A DNA stretch of 64,000 nucleotides from Bacteroidales bacterium (lineage in GTDB: Bacteria > Bacteroidota > Bacteroidia > Bacteroidales > F082). Below, piece after piece: positions 7,788-18,200 of this stretch. The notes under the pieces were generated by a model. That model made no database searches. It was given only the letters and a program-made list of their open reading frames with translations, and had not been told where the DNA came from. A program made the position numbers and the translations under genes. The DNA lies in contig JAKSMX010000009.1 in assembly GCA_024400305.1 (NCBI GenBank), forward strand, positions 1 to 64,000, written 5' to 3'. The stretch's first letter is position 1. Each line of letters opens with the position of its first letter.

Positions 7788-8558
7788 ATGACGATAACAA
7801 TTTTAGGTTCAGGCACATCGCAAGGTATTCCAGTAATAGGTTGTGAATGTGACGTTTGCAAATCTTCCGACAGTCGTGACAAGCGTCTGCGCACATCCAT
7901 CCTGATTGAAAACGGAGACACCACTATCTGTGTCGATGCCGGCCCCGACTTCCGGCAGCAGATGCTCCGCGAGAACGTGAAGCACCTTGATGCCATACTC
8001 ATCACGCATCATCACAAAGACCATATCGGCGGACTCGACGACGTACGCTCCTTCAACTTTCTTCAGCACATATCGATGCCGATATATGCATCACCGGTTT
8101 CACAGGAGGAAATCAAACGCGAATTTTCATACGCCTTTGCGGAAAAAGACAAACTCTATCCCGGAGCGCCGACATTCAACCTGATCGACATCATCGACAA
8201 CAAATCCATAGTAATCAACGATTTGACAATTGAGCCGATACGATTGAAACATCTGGAGATGCTTTGTTATGGTTTCCGCATCGGCAATTTCGCCTATATC
8301 ACCGATTTCAATTACATTTCAGATGAAAGTCTCAACAAGCTCAAAGGTGTTGAATTTCTCATCATCGAGGCACTTCGCCGAGAGAAGCACTATTCGCATC
8401 TATGTCTATCCGAAGCTGTTGACATTGCTCAACGGCTGAATGTCAAGAGAGCGTGGTTCACTCATGTTGGTCATCAAATGGGGAGATTCGAGGATACAAA
8501 CAAGGTTCTTCCAAGCAATCTGACGCTGGCATACGACGGATTAAAGATTGAGGTTTAA
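7788..8558 (+). CDS. MBL-fold metallo-hydrolase (PhnP-like)
   Basis: The 256-residue cytoplasmic hydrolase begins TITILGSGTSQGIP and carries the metallo-beta-lactamase signature THHHKDHIGG, a later Asp in ITDFN, and a late His in FTHVGHQMG. A Cys pair near residues 17-20 (CECDVC) resembles PhnP and related cyclic-phosphate diesterases. It probably cleaves a phosphodiester, but the substrate is not known. I chose ATG 7788 because the promoter lies between it and the upstream ATG. The 3' end overlaps the convergent zinc-ribbon gene by about 100 bp. Confidence 0.85.
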   Translation: MTITILGSGTSQGIPVIGCECDVCKSSDSRDKRLRTSILIENGDTTICVDAGPDFRQQMLRENVKHLDAILITHHHKDHIGGLDDVRSFNFLQHISMPIYASPVSQEEIKREFSYAFAEKDKLYPGAPTFNLIDIIDNKSIVINDLTIEPIRLKHLEMLCYGFRIGNFAYITDFNYISDESLNKLKGVEFLIIEALRREKHYSHLCLSEAVDIAQRLNVKRAWFTHVGHQMGRFEDTNKVLPSNLTLAYDGLKIEV

Positions 8559-8925
8559 ACGTCACAATATCAACGGTTTCATCATCATTCACCGCATACG
8601 CCCGATCATATACCACATGATATGACTTCCCTTTTTTCGTCATTCTGATGCCGGTAAAATAGTTGAAATCGAAATTTTTCTCAACCAAACTGCGTTTCGG
8701 CACAGTAATCCTTCCAAACGGATTCAAAGCTCTCAATATCATTCTGTTACGCAGAAGCACCGCATTGACATTCCTTATAAGGAGCAATTGGTCGCTGTAT
8801 ATTCTGTAATAATAATTGTTACGGCAATTGTCATCGCAGTATATTTTGTTGGCCCGGCCAGACACAGTCCTACCGCAAGCCGGACACCTTTTCTCCGTTG
8901 AAGGAGTTTTCTTGGAACCGTTCAT
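8458..8925 (-). CDS. Zinc-ribbon protein of a conserved Bacteroidota family
   Basis: Starting at ATG 8925, the 155-residue product begins with a zinc ribbon (CPACGRTVSG, then YCDDNCRNNYY), followed by a helical segment (IRNVNAVLLRNRMIL) and a conserved-looking tail (FDFNYFTGIRMTKKGKSYHV). Proteins of this layout (DUF2116-like ribbon) are common in the phylum and have no known function. The last about 35 codons run antisense into the MBL-fold gene, which suggests loss of the ancestral stop and read-through into the neighbour. Confidence 0.72.
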   Translation of the reverse strand: MNGSKKTPSTEKRCPACGRTVSGRANKIYCDDNCRNNYYYRIYSDQLLLIRNVNAVLLRNRMILRALNPFGRITVPKRSLVEKNFDFNYFTGIRMTKKGKSYHVVYDRAYAVNDDETVDIVTFKPQSLIRRMPASDCLEEPCLYPRISPFDDQHE

Positions 8926-9001
8926 AAAATTTACAGTCAAAGATTTGAAATTACAATCCAAAAACGTCAAGCGCCACGAAAGAATAATAGGAAGCCGTCA
9001 C

Positions 9002-9655
9002 TCACTTGGAGAACACATATTGTATAATGTTCGCTCCCATTTTCAGAGCCTTAAGCCTGGTTTCATCAGAATCCTTATGGACACGTTGGTCTTCCCAGCC
9101 GTCGCCGAGATCACATTCGTATGTGAAGAGGCACACCAAGCGACCATCATATATCATCCCGAATGCCTGCGGAGTTTTCATGTCATGTTCGTGAATCTTC
9201 GGAAGTCCGTCAGGAAAAGGGAACGGCCCCTGAAAAATCGAATGCGAATGTGGAAGTTCGATCCATTCCAATTCAGGGAACACCTTTTGCATCTGAACCA
9301 TGACATAATCCTTAAGTCCGTAATTGTCATCGACATGAAGGAATCCGCCACCAAGCAGATACGCTCTCAGGTTTTCAGCTTCAGCCTTGTCGAAGCTGAC
9401 ATTTCCGTGTCCCGTCATGTGTACAAAGGGATAATTGAAAATGTCAGGGCTGCCGACATCCACCGTAGCCACGTCATAATTCAAGTCCGTTTTAAGTTCT
9501 TGATTACAGAATTTGACAAGATTCGGCAAAGAGGTGGGATTGGCATACCAATCGCCCCCGCCCCGATATTTCAGAAGCGCAATCTGGGTCTGTTGTGCTG
9601 TCGCACAGAAACAATCCAGCACCATCAATACAACAACAAAACACTTCTTCATCAT
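9002..9655 (-). CDS. DUF4159 domain-containing exported protein
   Basis: The 217-residue protein has an N-terminal signal peptide (cleavage near ATAQ). The rest matches the DUF4159 pattern: ALLKYRGGGDWYANPTSLPN, MTGHGNVSFD, LLGGGFLHVDDNYG and the Arg/His-rich LPHSHSIFQ. The family has a class I glutamine amidotransferase-like fold and often sits in gene clusters for surface or gliding functions. No activity can be assigned. The start overlaps the stop of rsmE by 4 bp, so they are co-transcribed. Confidence 0.85.
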   Translation of the reverse strand: MMKKCFVVVLMVLDCFCATAQQTQIALLKYRGGGDWYANPTSLPNLVKFCNQELKTDLNYDVATVDVGSPDIFNYPFVHMTGHGNVSFDKAEAENLRAYLLGGGFLHVDDNYGLKDYVMVQMQKVFPELEWIELPHSHSIFQGPFPFPDGLPKIHEHDMKTPQAFGMIYDGRLVCLFTYECDLGDGWEDQRVHKDSDETRLKALKMGANIIQYVFSK

Positions 9656-10365
9656 TTGCCGCTCATCTGATTAATCAACTGCACGGTATGACATGCCACA
9701 AGAGCCGCCGTTTCAGTCCTGAGTCTTGCATCACCGAGACTTACCGGAACAAAACCGTTATTTATAGCAAGTTGCGCTTCTTCGGGGCTGAAATCACCTT
9801 CAGGGCCAATAAGCACGAGGGCGTTGCTGCCTTTTACATATTTGTCGCACAGCTGGTCTTTTACGTTATCATCAATCCAAGCAATGAATTTTTGACCGTC
9901 AAAAGGCTTTTTTACAAGTTTGTCAAATTCGATTACATCCTCAATATCAGGAAGCTGTGATTTTATCGACTGTTTCACAGCGGCAATCATAACTTTTCTG
10001 AAACGATCCACATTTGCGACACGGCGTTCAGAATGACATGAGGTAAACAGTTGAACCTTATCTATTCCAATCTCTGTAGCTTTTTCAAGAAACCACTCCG
10101 TACGTTCATTAAGTTTTGTCGGAGCAATTGCTATTTCCAACATAAACGGTCTGTTATCATACCCTGATCGTTGATTTGAGAGACATGCGACGGCTCTTTT
10201 TGGGTGAGCGTCAACAAGTTCGCCATCATACAGCGAACCTCTTCCGTCTGTGACGCAGAAATGGTCTCCAACCTGCATTCTAAGCACTTTCACGCAATGC
10301 TTCGATTCCTCCTCAGAGAAGGAGACCATTCCCAATTCAGCGTCAGGTAAATAAAAAACATTCAT
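9652..10365 (-). CDS. rsmE: 16S rRNA (uracil-1498-N3)-methyltransferase
   Basis: RsmE methylates N3 of U1498 in 16S rRNA using S-adenosylmethionine. The 237-residue protein has the N-terminal PUA-like domain (HCVKVLRMQVGD, VTDGRG) and the C-terminal SPOUT knot with LIGPEGDFSPEEA and SLGDARLRTETAALVA, the SAM-binding signature. The length is normal. It lies between argS (11-bp gap) and the DUF4159 gene (4-bp overlap) in one minus-strand unit. Confidence 0.95.
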   Translation of the reverse strand: MNVFYLPDAELGMVSFSEEESKHCVKVLRMQVGDHFCVTDGRGSLYDGELVDAHPKRAVACLSNQRSGYDNRPFMLEIAIAPTKLNERTEWFLEKATEIGIDKVQLFTSCHSERRVANVDRFRKVMIAAVKQSIKSQLPDIEDVIEFDKLVKKPFDGQKFIAWIDDNVKDQLCDKYVKGSNALVLIGPEGDFSPEEAQLAINNGFVPVSLGDARLRTETAALVACHTVQLINQMSGK

Positions 10366-10376
10366 GTTTACTATCT

Positions 10377-12188
10377 TTACATTCTTTCTGGCATCTGCAT
10401 ACCGAGCAAATTACTTGCATTTCTCAGCAAGCGGGCTGTCATTGAAGCCAATTGCAGACGGAACTCTCTACGATCAGCATTTTCTTCTTTCAAGATACTG
10501 CATTCCTGATAAAACTGATTGAATTCCTTGCATAATTCGTAGATGTAATTCGCAATCATTGCAGGGCTTCTGTTGACAGCGGCCTGTTCGAGAACAGCCG
10601 GCCACGTGTGCATGTTCGTAAGAAGGTGCTTCTCACCTTGCATCATTTCAGTGACTTTCACTTTATCACCGACAACGATACCGGCCTCGGCAGCCTTACG
10701 CAGCACCGAGCAGATACGGGCATGAGTATATTGGATAAACGAACCCGTATTACCATTAAAGTCAATTGATTCTTTCGGGTCGAAAAGCATCGTCTTCTTG
10801 GGGTCAACCTTGAGAATGAAATACTTAAGAGCTCCAAGCCCTATCAAATGATAAAGTTTGTCGGCATCTTCTTTTGGCAAATCCTTGGCCTTTCCTAATT
10901 CTTCTGACACTTTTCTTGCTGTCTCGACCATCTCGTCCATAAGGTCGTCGGCGTCAACCACAGTGCCTTCGCGTGATTTCATCTTTCCGCTTGGCAGCTC
11001 AACCATACCGTATGAAAGATGCTCAATATCGTCACCCCATGCGAAGCCGAGTCTTACAAGAACGCGCTTAAGAACATCGAAATGATAATTTTGTTCATTA
11101 CCAACGACATAGATAAGTTTCTTCGGATGGTACTCGCCGTAACGAAGTTGTGCAGTTCCAAGGTCTTGAGTCATGTAAACGGATGTTCCGTCGCGACGAA
11201 GCAGCAATTTTTCGTCAAGTCCTTCATTTCTGAGATCGCACCAGACAGAGTTATCATCTCTTTGATAAAGAACGCCATTCTTCAAGCCTTCCATCACAGT
11301 ACTCTTTCCGAGAAGGTATGTCTGAGATTCGTAATAGACCTTGTCGAATGAAACGCCGAGGCGTTTATACGTCACATCAAATCCTTGATAAACCCAATTA
11401 TTCATCATTTCCCAAAGTTGGCGCACCTCCGGATCTCCGGCCTCCCATTGGCGAAGCATCTCTCGCGTCTCCTGCATGAGCGGTGAGTTGCTTTCGGCTT
11501 CAGCCTTGGCTTTTTCCTTGGCATCGTCATCAAGTTCTTCAAAGTCCGCAGGCAAAAACGATTTCACTTCCTCCTTGAAATGTCTGTCAAACATAACATA
11601 GAAGTCGCCGATAAGATGGTCTCCTTTCTTTCCAGTTGATTCAGGAGTGCATCCTTCTCCCCATTTTTTCCATGCGATCATGCTCTTGCAGATGTGTATT
11701 CCCCTGTCATTAACGAGGTTGACACGCACCACATTCTCGCCATTTGCCTTGAGGATTTCCGACACGCTCCATCCCAACAGGTTGTTGCGGATGTGCCCGA
11801 GATGCAACGGTTTGTTGGTATTCGGTGACGAATACTCCACCACGACTGGATTCCCCGAAACTTCTTTTCTCCCAAAAAATTCATTTTCGTGATTTTTTTC
11901 CATGAAAGAAAGCCAATAATTGTCTGAAATGAGCAAATTCAAGAATCCCTTCACCACGTTATATTTGGCAATAAATTCGCTTTCCTTTGTCATTTCCTTT
12001 CCCAATTCATTTGCCAAATCTTCCGGTTTCTTGCCGGCCAACTTGGTAAACGGGAAAACCACAATTGTCAAATCTCCTTCAAATTCCGGACGTGTCTTCT
12101 GAAAATTAACTTGTTGCGCAGGTGCTTCCTGACCATAAAGTTTCCTGAAGGCATCAATAAAAAGTTGTTTCAAGATTACTTCCAACAT
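10377..12188 (-). CDS. argS: Arginyl-tRNA synthetase
   Basis: This class I synthetase charges tRNA-Arg. The 603-residue protein has the N-terminal Add-1 domain, the HIGH-like motif HLGH (NKPLHLGHIRNN), a KMSKS-like KMKSREG, and a C-terminal anticodon-binding (DALR) domain ending MQMPERM. The TATTTTTG box at 12217-12224 and the short leader support the ATG at 12188. It is the first gene of a unit with rsmE and the DUF4159 gene. Confidence 0.96.
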   Translation of the reverse strand: MLEVILKQLFIDAFRKLYGQEAPAQQVNFQKTRPEFEGDLTIVVFPFTKLAGKKPEDLANELGKEMTKESEFIAKYNVVKGFLNLLISDNYWLSFMEKNHENEFFGRKEVSGNPVVVEYSSPNTNKPLHLGHIRNNLLGWSVSEILKANGENVVRVNLVNDRGIHICKSMIAWKKWGEGCTPESTGKKGDHLIGDFYVMFDRHFKEEVKSFLPADFEELDDDAKEKAKAEAESNSPLMQETREMLRQWEAGDPEVRQLWEMMNNWVYQGFDVTYKRLGVSFDKVYYESQTYLLGKSTVMEGLKNGVLYQRDDNSVWCDLRNEGLDEKLLLRRDGTSVYMTQDLGTAQLRYGEYHPKKLIYVVGNEQNYHFDVLKRVLVRLGFAWGDDIEHLSYGMVELPSGKMKSREGTVVDADDLMDEMVETARKVSEELGKAKDLPKEDADKLYHLIGLGALKYFILKVDPKKTMLFDPKESIDFNGNTGSFIQYTHARICSVLRKAAEAGIVVGDKVKVTEMMQGEKHLLTNMHTWPAVLEQAAVNRSPAMIANYIYELCKEFNQFYQECSILKEENADRREFRLQLASMTARLLRNASNLLGMQMPERM

Positions 12189-12216
12189 AGTGCAAATCGT
12201 TATTTTTTATTGGGTG

Positions 12217-12224
12217 CAAAAATA
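12217..12224 (-). promoter_or_regulatory. argS promoter -7 box
   Basis: The minus strand reads TATTTTTGCACCC, 29 bp before the argS start. It lies between argS and the end of the RHS gene. Confidence 0.75.
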
Positions 12225-12245
12225 GTAAAAAACTACAAATGATTG

Positions 12246-15200
12246 TTATTTATTTAAAATTAAAGAACGAACATTGCTATAACATGCAGGAGCGTTAAGA
12301 TTCGCCCTGCAAATCACAGGTGAATCGAATCTGATTGCATCCATCACCGGACCTTTGTCAGTTCCGTTGCCATTTTGTCCACCTCCAAGCCCGAAGAGAA
12401 AGTCATACAAATTGTCAAGGTCACCAAGCAACTCGAACAATTCATTATCAGGATAATAAACAGCCAAGGCACTAAACACGCTTGGAAACACATTCATCCA
12501 ATCAACGCCCAGAGATGACCAGTCGATGCTTTCAAGCGGGTTTTTCTGCGAGAAGAAATTACCAACAAATCCGGCAACAGTTGTTTCCAAAATGTGTCCT
12601 CTTTTATAATCTTCACAAATCAAAGTACCCAAACACACTCCCGGATCTTCATCCGTTGGGGAAACAATATACGCATTCAGCATTGACGAAGTGAGTCCGT
12701 AACCCAATGCATATAAGACATCTTCCTTCAGCGATGAGTTGTCAATCGCGCTCCAGTCATAACTGCCATCATTCTGAGTTACAAAATTATTCACTCCAGC
12801 CTCTATGACTTTTGCACCAGCACCACATGCGACCTGGGTTACCCAAGAGCATCCTGCAAGTCCGTGAGTTAGACTTCCGTAAGCGAAACCGGCGGCGAAC
12901 AACAGAAGGCCTTCTCCGAAATCATCGATTACATCAAGATTTGAAATCACATTCATGGCTCCCCAAAAGAACCCTTCAACCAACCATTGAGCTATTTCCC
13001 CAGAAGGGTCATTATACGACAAAGGATTGTTGTAGCAATACCTATATCTATTGTAGTTTTGTGAGAAAAACATATCTTGAATGTAATTATCTGGACTCAA
13101 CATCATCGACATCATAGGGTCATAAACCCTGCCATTCATGTTGATAAGACCCAAAGATAGAATATGTTCATGTCCGGTGAAGCCTCTGTCGCAAAGCAGT
13201 TCTCCATTGTACTCCCCGCTCCATGTCGCTGCGTTACGTGGATTTCCCCAAGCATCATAACTTGTCTGTTGCACCACATCGGCATTTTCATCAGTTATCA
13301 AACACCACGAATCAAGGTGATCCTTGTGCACGTAAAACAACGACCTCGTGCCGTCATTATCATCACGAACCACAGCGAAAACACCCATTGGTCCTGACAA
13401 AAACGTAAAGGTGGCATTCACATCTTTACCCTCAACAAATTCACAATCAGCAACATAAATTTTGTCTGTCTGGATCCCGTCACAAACGGTAGTCATTCTG
13501 TCACGATTCAAATCAGCGTCATATCCAAAATCAATCACGCTCTGCCCATTTGTTGCATTTTGCAATTTGCCGAAGGCGTTATATTTGCATTTATGGGCAA
13601 GACCATCCAGATGGTCAATGTCCGTTTTCGCCGAATGAATCGCATACGGTTTCTGCCCGCCGTATTCTCCATCATAAAACACAGGAACACCATTTATGGT
13701 TTTATCCGTCATATTTCCGTATTCATCATAAGTCATTGATCCCGTGACTTTTCCATTCAGTTTTATTCCCACCAAACGATTGAAGTCGTCATATTCAAAA
13801 CTTTCAGACACCATTGTATCGGAATGTTTTGTACGATTAGTCATATTACCGAAATCGTCGTATGAATATGTCAGATTCTGATAAGCCTTCGTGCCTTTGC
13901 AAGTGTATATTGATTTCAAATATTTGAAATCCTCATCATAGCCGAGTTGGGTCTGTAAACCGTTACCAAGTTGATAATCAGTTATATTGCCAAAAGCGTC
14001 AGTGTTATTTGTCTTCCACAAGACAACTCCGGACTCAATATCAGATACTGATTTCAAGAAACCACTATTTGAATAATGATTTTCTATTTCAACTCCACTT
14101 GGATACGTTTTACGCAATTCTCTTCCGGCAGGATCATACTCATACGAGGTTGAATAACCAACGCCGTCAATTGTCTCATTAACCGAGATCAAATGCAACA
14201 GGTCGTCGTATGAATAAACCGTGAAACGAGATTTCCCATGCAAGACTTGCTTGAGCATTCCTTTCTTACCCTTTGCATTGTCATAAACCCATTTTGTTTC
14301 AATAACTTCGCCATTTCCATTGCCGATTCTTCTTGATACCAGCAAACCACTTGCATCATAATTACATGTTACAATTCCATTTCTTGGCGTTATAGTTTTC
14401 AAAAGGTTTCCAAATGCATCGTATTCATAACGGACAACGCCACTGCTCGGATCGTCAACTTTTGATTTATTACGTCTGTTGTCATATTCGAATGAAACCT
14501 TCGTCGCCGGATTGCTTCCGATTTGAGAACTTTTCAGAAGTCCGTCACTGTAATAATCAAAAGTCAACGTGTTTCCTCCGACATCAATAGTTCTGACGAC
14601 CCATCCCATCTCATTTGTCAGTTCTGTCTTTCTTTGGACATTTCCGTCCGCAGCCATTGTCGTCATTGTCTTGGAGAATCCGTCATAAACATATTCATGT
14701 TTTAAGCCATTCGGGAAAATCTCTTCGATTATTCTGTCATGTTTATCATAGATAAAATACACATAATCAGCATTTTCGCCATATAGATATGGCAAAGACC
14801 GAGCCGACAGATTCCCAAAATCATCGTATTTCATATCGACATATATAGCTTCACCATTAAGGTCGAAGGTCACATTCCTGAGTTGTTTTCCGTTCTTATG
14901 ATAAAACACCAACGACTCCGCTTTTCCTGTTGATTTCTCCCAACAATAATACATTGCATTATCCGGAGCATGCTTATTACCTTTAGCCCAACGTTTCGTC
15001 TTGACGACTTCAACTCCGTCGGGCATCGAGCAAACCGACGTTATGCCCAATATGTCATCCGCTGTATTCATCACAAAATCATTGTAGTCAACGGTGGAAG
15101 CAGCCAATCCCAGACAATCGGAATATCTCACGTCAGTCCTCCATCCTTTTTCATTCACGAAAGCTGACGGATAACGGTAATTATAATCAGGAGAATATTC

Positions 15201-18200
15201 AACTCTTGATGTCCGTTTTGCAGTTGCAGATTGTGATGACTGCACCTGCCCGACAATATTACCGACGGCATCGTACTCATAATTCGTCGTGACAGTCAGC
15301 GGATCACAATCGTTCCAGATCAAATTTGGCATCGAAGTCTTTTTTACAACCCTAAACGGATTTTTCGGATCGTTGTACGCAAGTCTCTCGCAATGTCCGA
15401 CATCACTTCCATTTCGTGAAGACTCCGAATGTTTAATGCCGACAATTCTGTTGACCGCCCATAATTCCAAATCATTGAGATATGTGTATTCATTACAAGT
15501 CTGATAATCATATACGCCAACGTCATCACCTTTATTTTTCTTATCGACACCAACGGTTGTTTTATTAAGGTTGACATAGTTACGATACGTTTTGCCACCC
15601 AAATCGCTAACATATTCATTATCTGTCAATTCAGTTTTCAGCACACCATGATTCCCATCAAAACTCATTGAAATCTTCTTATTAAGATGTTGCAATGGCA
15701 TCACAATTTTTGAATTGTCGGCACACACGAACTTATCATAGTCAAAAATCTCCGTTCCAACAATCATATTGTCAGAATCGAAAAACTTTATTGTTGAAGG
15801 CAACGCCAAAACAGACTGCCCAATTGGCTCAAGTTCAAACTTCACAAATTTCCTTTGCGATTGTTTCCCATTGACGAATGTACATATCTGATTATGTTCT
15901 GCACCCAAAACGCCTCGGCCACCCGTATGATACCAAATATTGTCATACGAATAATTTTTGCAACAAGCACTTCCGTTTGTTGTGAAGACCGTGTCTGCCT
16001 TCAATGCCCTGACGGGAATGCCGACAGTTCTTATTTCATCATCAATCCATTTAAAATCAAACGAATACATCGAATCATCTTTATATGGCATGAGATAATC
16101 GTATGCGAAGCCATGAGCATTTCCGACGCCATCTGTCACCCGCTCAACAGAATACATTGCCGAATGAGGATTCAACGCAACAACTTTCGGATACACTGAA
16201 TTCAAGGGTTTTTCATCCACACTGCCAAGGATACTTTGATTTTCCTGTCCAAAGAAGTTTCCGACATGCACATGACTATGCTTGAAATCTATATCGAAAT
16301 AATATCTTTTGGTACATTTGAAATCATATTCTCCTGACGATTTCTTGAACATGTAAGATCCGAGAACCATGTATGTATTGCCGGCATAGCTCTTAAAGAG
16401 AGCGACATCACACTTCCCATCACCATCAAAATCCGCATTCCTGATTGTCACCGTCGGCTGTGACAGGCTTTTCAAAGAACACGAATACTTGTCTTGCGGA
16501 GAGAGCGTGACACCAACAAGCAATTGAGAATGAATACAAGATTCCGCCGGAAGAAAATGTTTTCCATCTGACATGACAACAGTCCAATAACTCCGATTGT
16601 TATATTTAAGCAGATCCATATTTCCATCTCCATTGAAATCGCCGGGGAACAAGTAATCTTCAGTATTTATGCCGTTATCCTCAAATTTTTTATTATATGT
16701 ATAAAAACCATTGACGAGTTTCAGATTTGCCACGACCGTCTTGTCATCCATTATATACATAACTTCTTGATTTCCATCTCCATCCATATCCACAATCACC
16801 ACATCTTTCGGAACATTTTCGTATGATACCGCTTCCAGTGTCTGCTGATAAGGCACACCGTTTTTACAATAAACTATGCAAGGATAATAGATGCCGGAGG
16901 AATAATCGTTGTTATAAACGAAGTAGAAACTATTCCTATGCTCGCCGCAAAAATCACCCGGATACAGATTAAAAAACCTGTCATACGACAAATCATTTCC
17001 TGTTTTTGAGAAAGAAACGTCACCATTGTTCATATAGAACATTGCTTTTGACCTCCAATTTGAGTTAGGCTCAAAATTACAGAAGTATGGAACAACATCC
17101 GCCAGTCCATCGCCGTCAAAATCAACCACATACACCCATTCAAGAGTCTTGTCGAAGACGAAAGTGAACCGAGGTGTGTCTTCAAAAGTGCCGTCTGTAT
17201 TATTGATATAGACCTCTGCGGTAACATTTTCCTGATAGCTATTGCCGTTTTTATAAGGAACGACAAGCACATCCGAGAATCCGTCACCGTTGAAGTCACC
17301 CACAAACGGCACTTTGTTGAACACATTCTTACTCAACGTGCGACTTTGGAATTTCTCGTTGAAATGTTTCATCTTGCTGTTCCAGGAAATAACGGTCGGA
17401 TTCAGCTTCATTCCACCGGCAACAAGTGTTATTGATTTCAACCTGTTATAGTTAAACGAGACCGCATCATATATTCCGGGAGAAATATAATCAAAGGTAT
17501 AACTCATTAATTCCTTGCCAGATGACTTGTCTTTTATCACAATATCCTTCAACAATTTTTTTATCCTGACGGCATTTTGGTAAACATAATAAGTTTCGCT
17601 GTCATCCCTATTTTGATATGAAAACAAGATTTCATACATGGAATTTACTCCACGTGACTTGTTTAATGTATATTCAATTTGACTTATGTATGATTCACCT
17701 TCTGCATTATTATTGTCATAATGGAGAACAATTGTATTTCCGTCCCTGTCAGAAATTTTGCTAACTAACCAAGACATTGCCGGGCCATGTCCATTTTGAG
17801 GCAAAATATACGAATCTGAAGATGACCCATATTCCCAGATCGTACCATCAGCTTTATAAACCGTGAAATACGCAGGACCGTCTTGGACGCTTCTCGTATG
17901 TGACACGATTTTTGTCATTTCATCAATTTCCGTCCGGTATGTAGTTCCATCTCCGCCGTATGGAAGTTGACAATTTGACATAAGACGTTTTCCATCAAGT
18001 GCGAATCTGTCTTCGTTGTTGAATTTAACTCTTCCTGAAATTCCATCGTGATATTTTGTGGTTCCCACTCTGGCAATCGACGACAATCCGGTAAGATTCC
18101 AGGCCCATCCCAACAAACCGTTACCCGCTTGATTATTGTACGTAATAGCCAGATCAGGAGTCATGTCGCCTATTCCTTTAGGAAGTTGAATCGGTATGGA

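Noticed and set aside
8816-9670. 284-codon open frame on the plus strand
   Set aside because: It lies antisense to the zinc-ribbon and DUF4159 genes, which have clear family motifs; the plus-strand frame has none.
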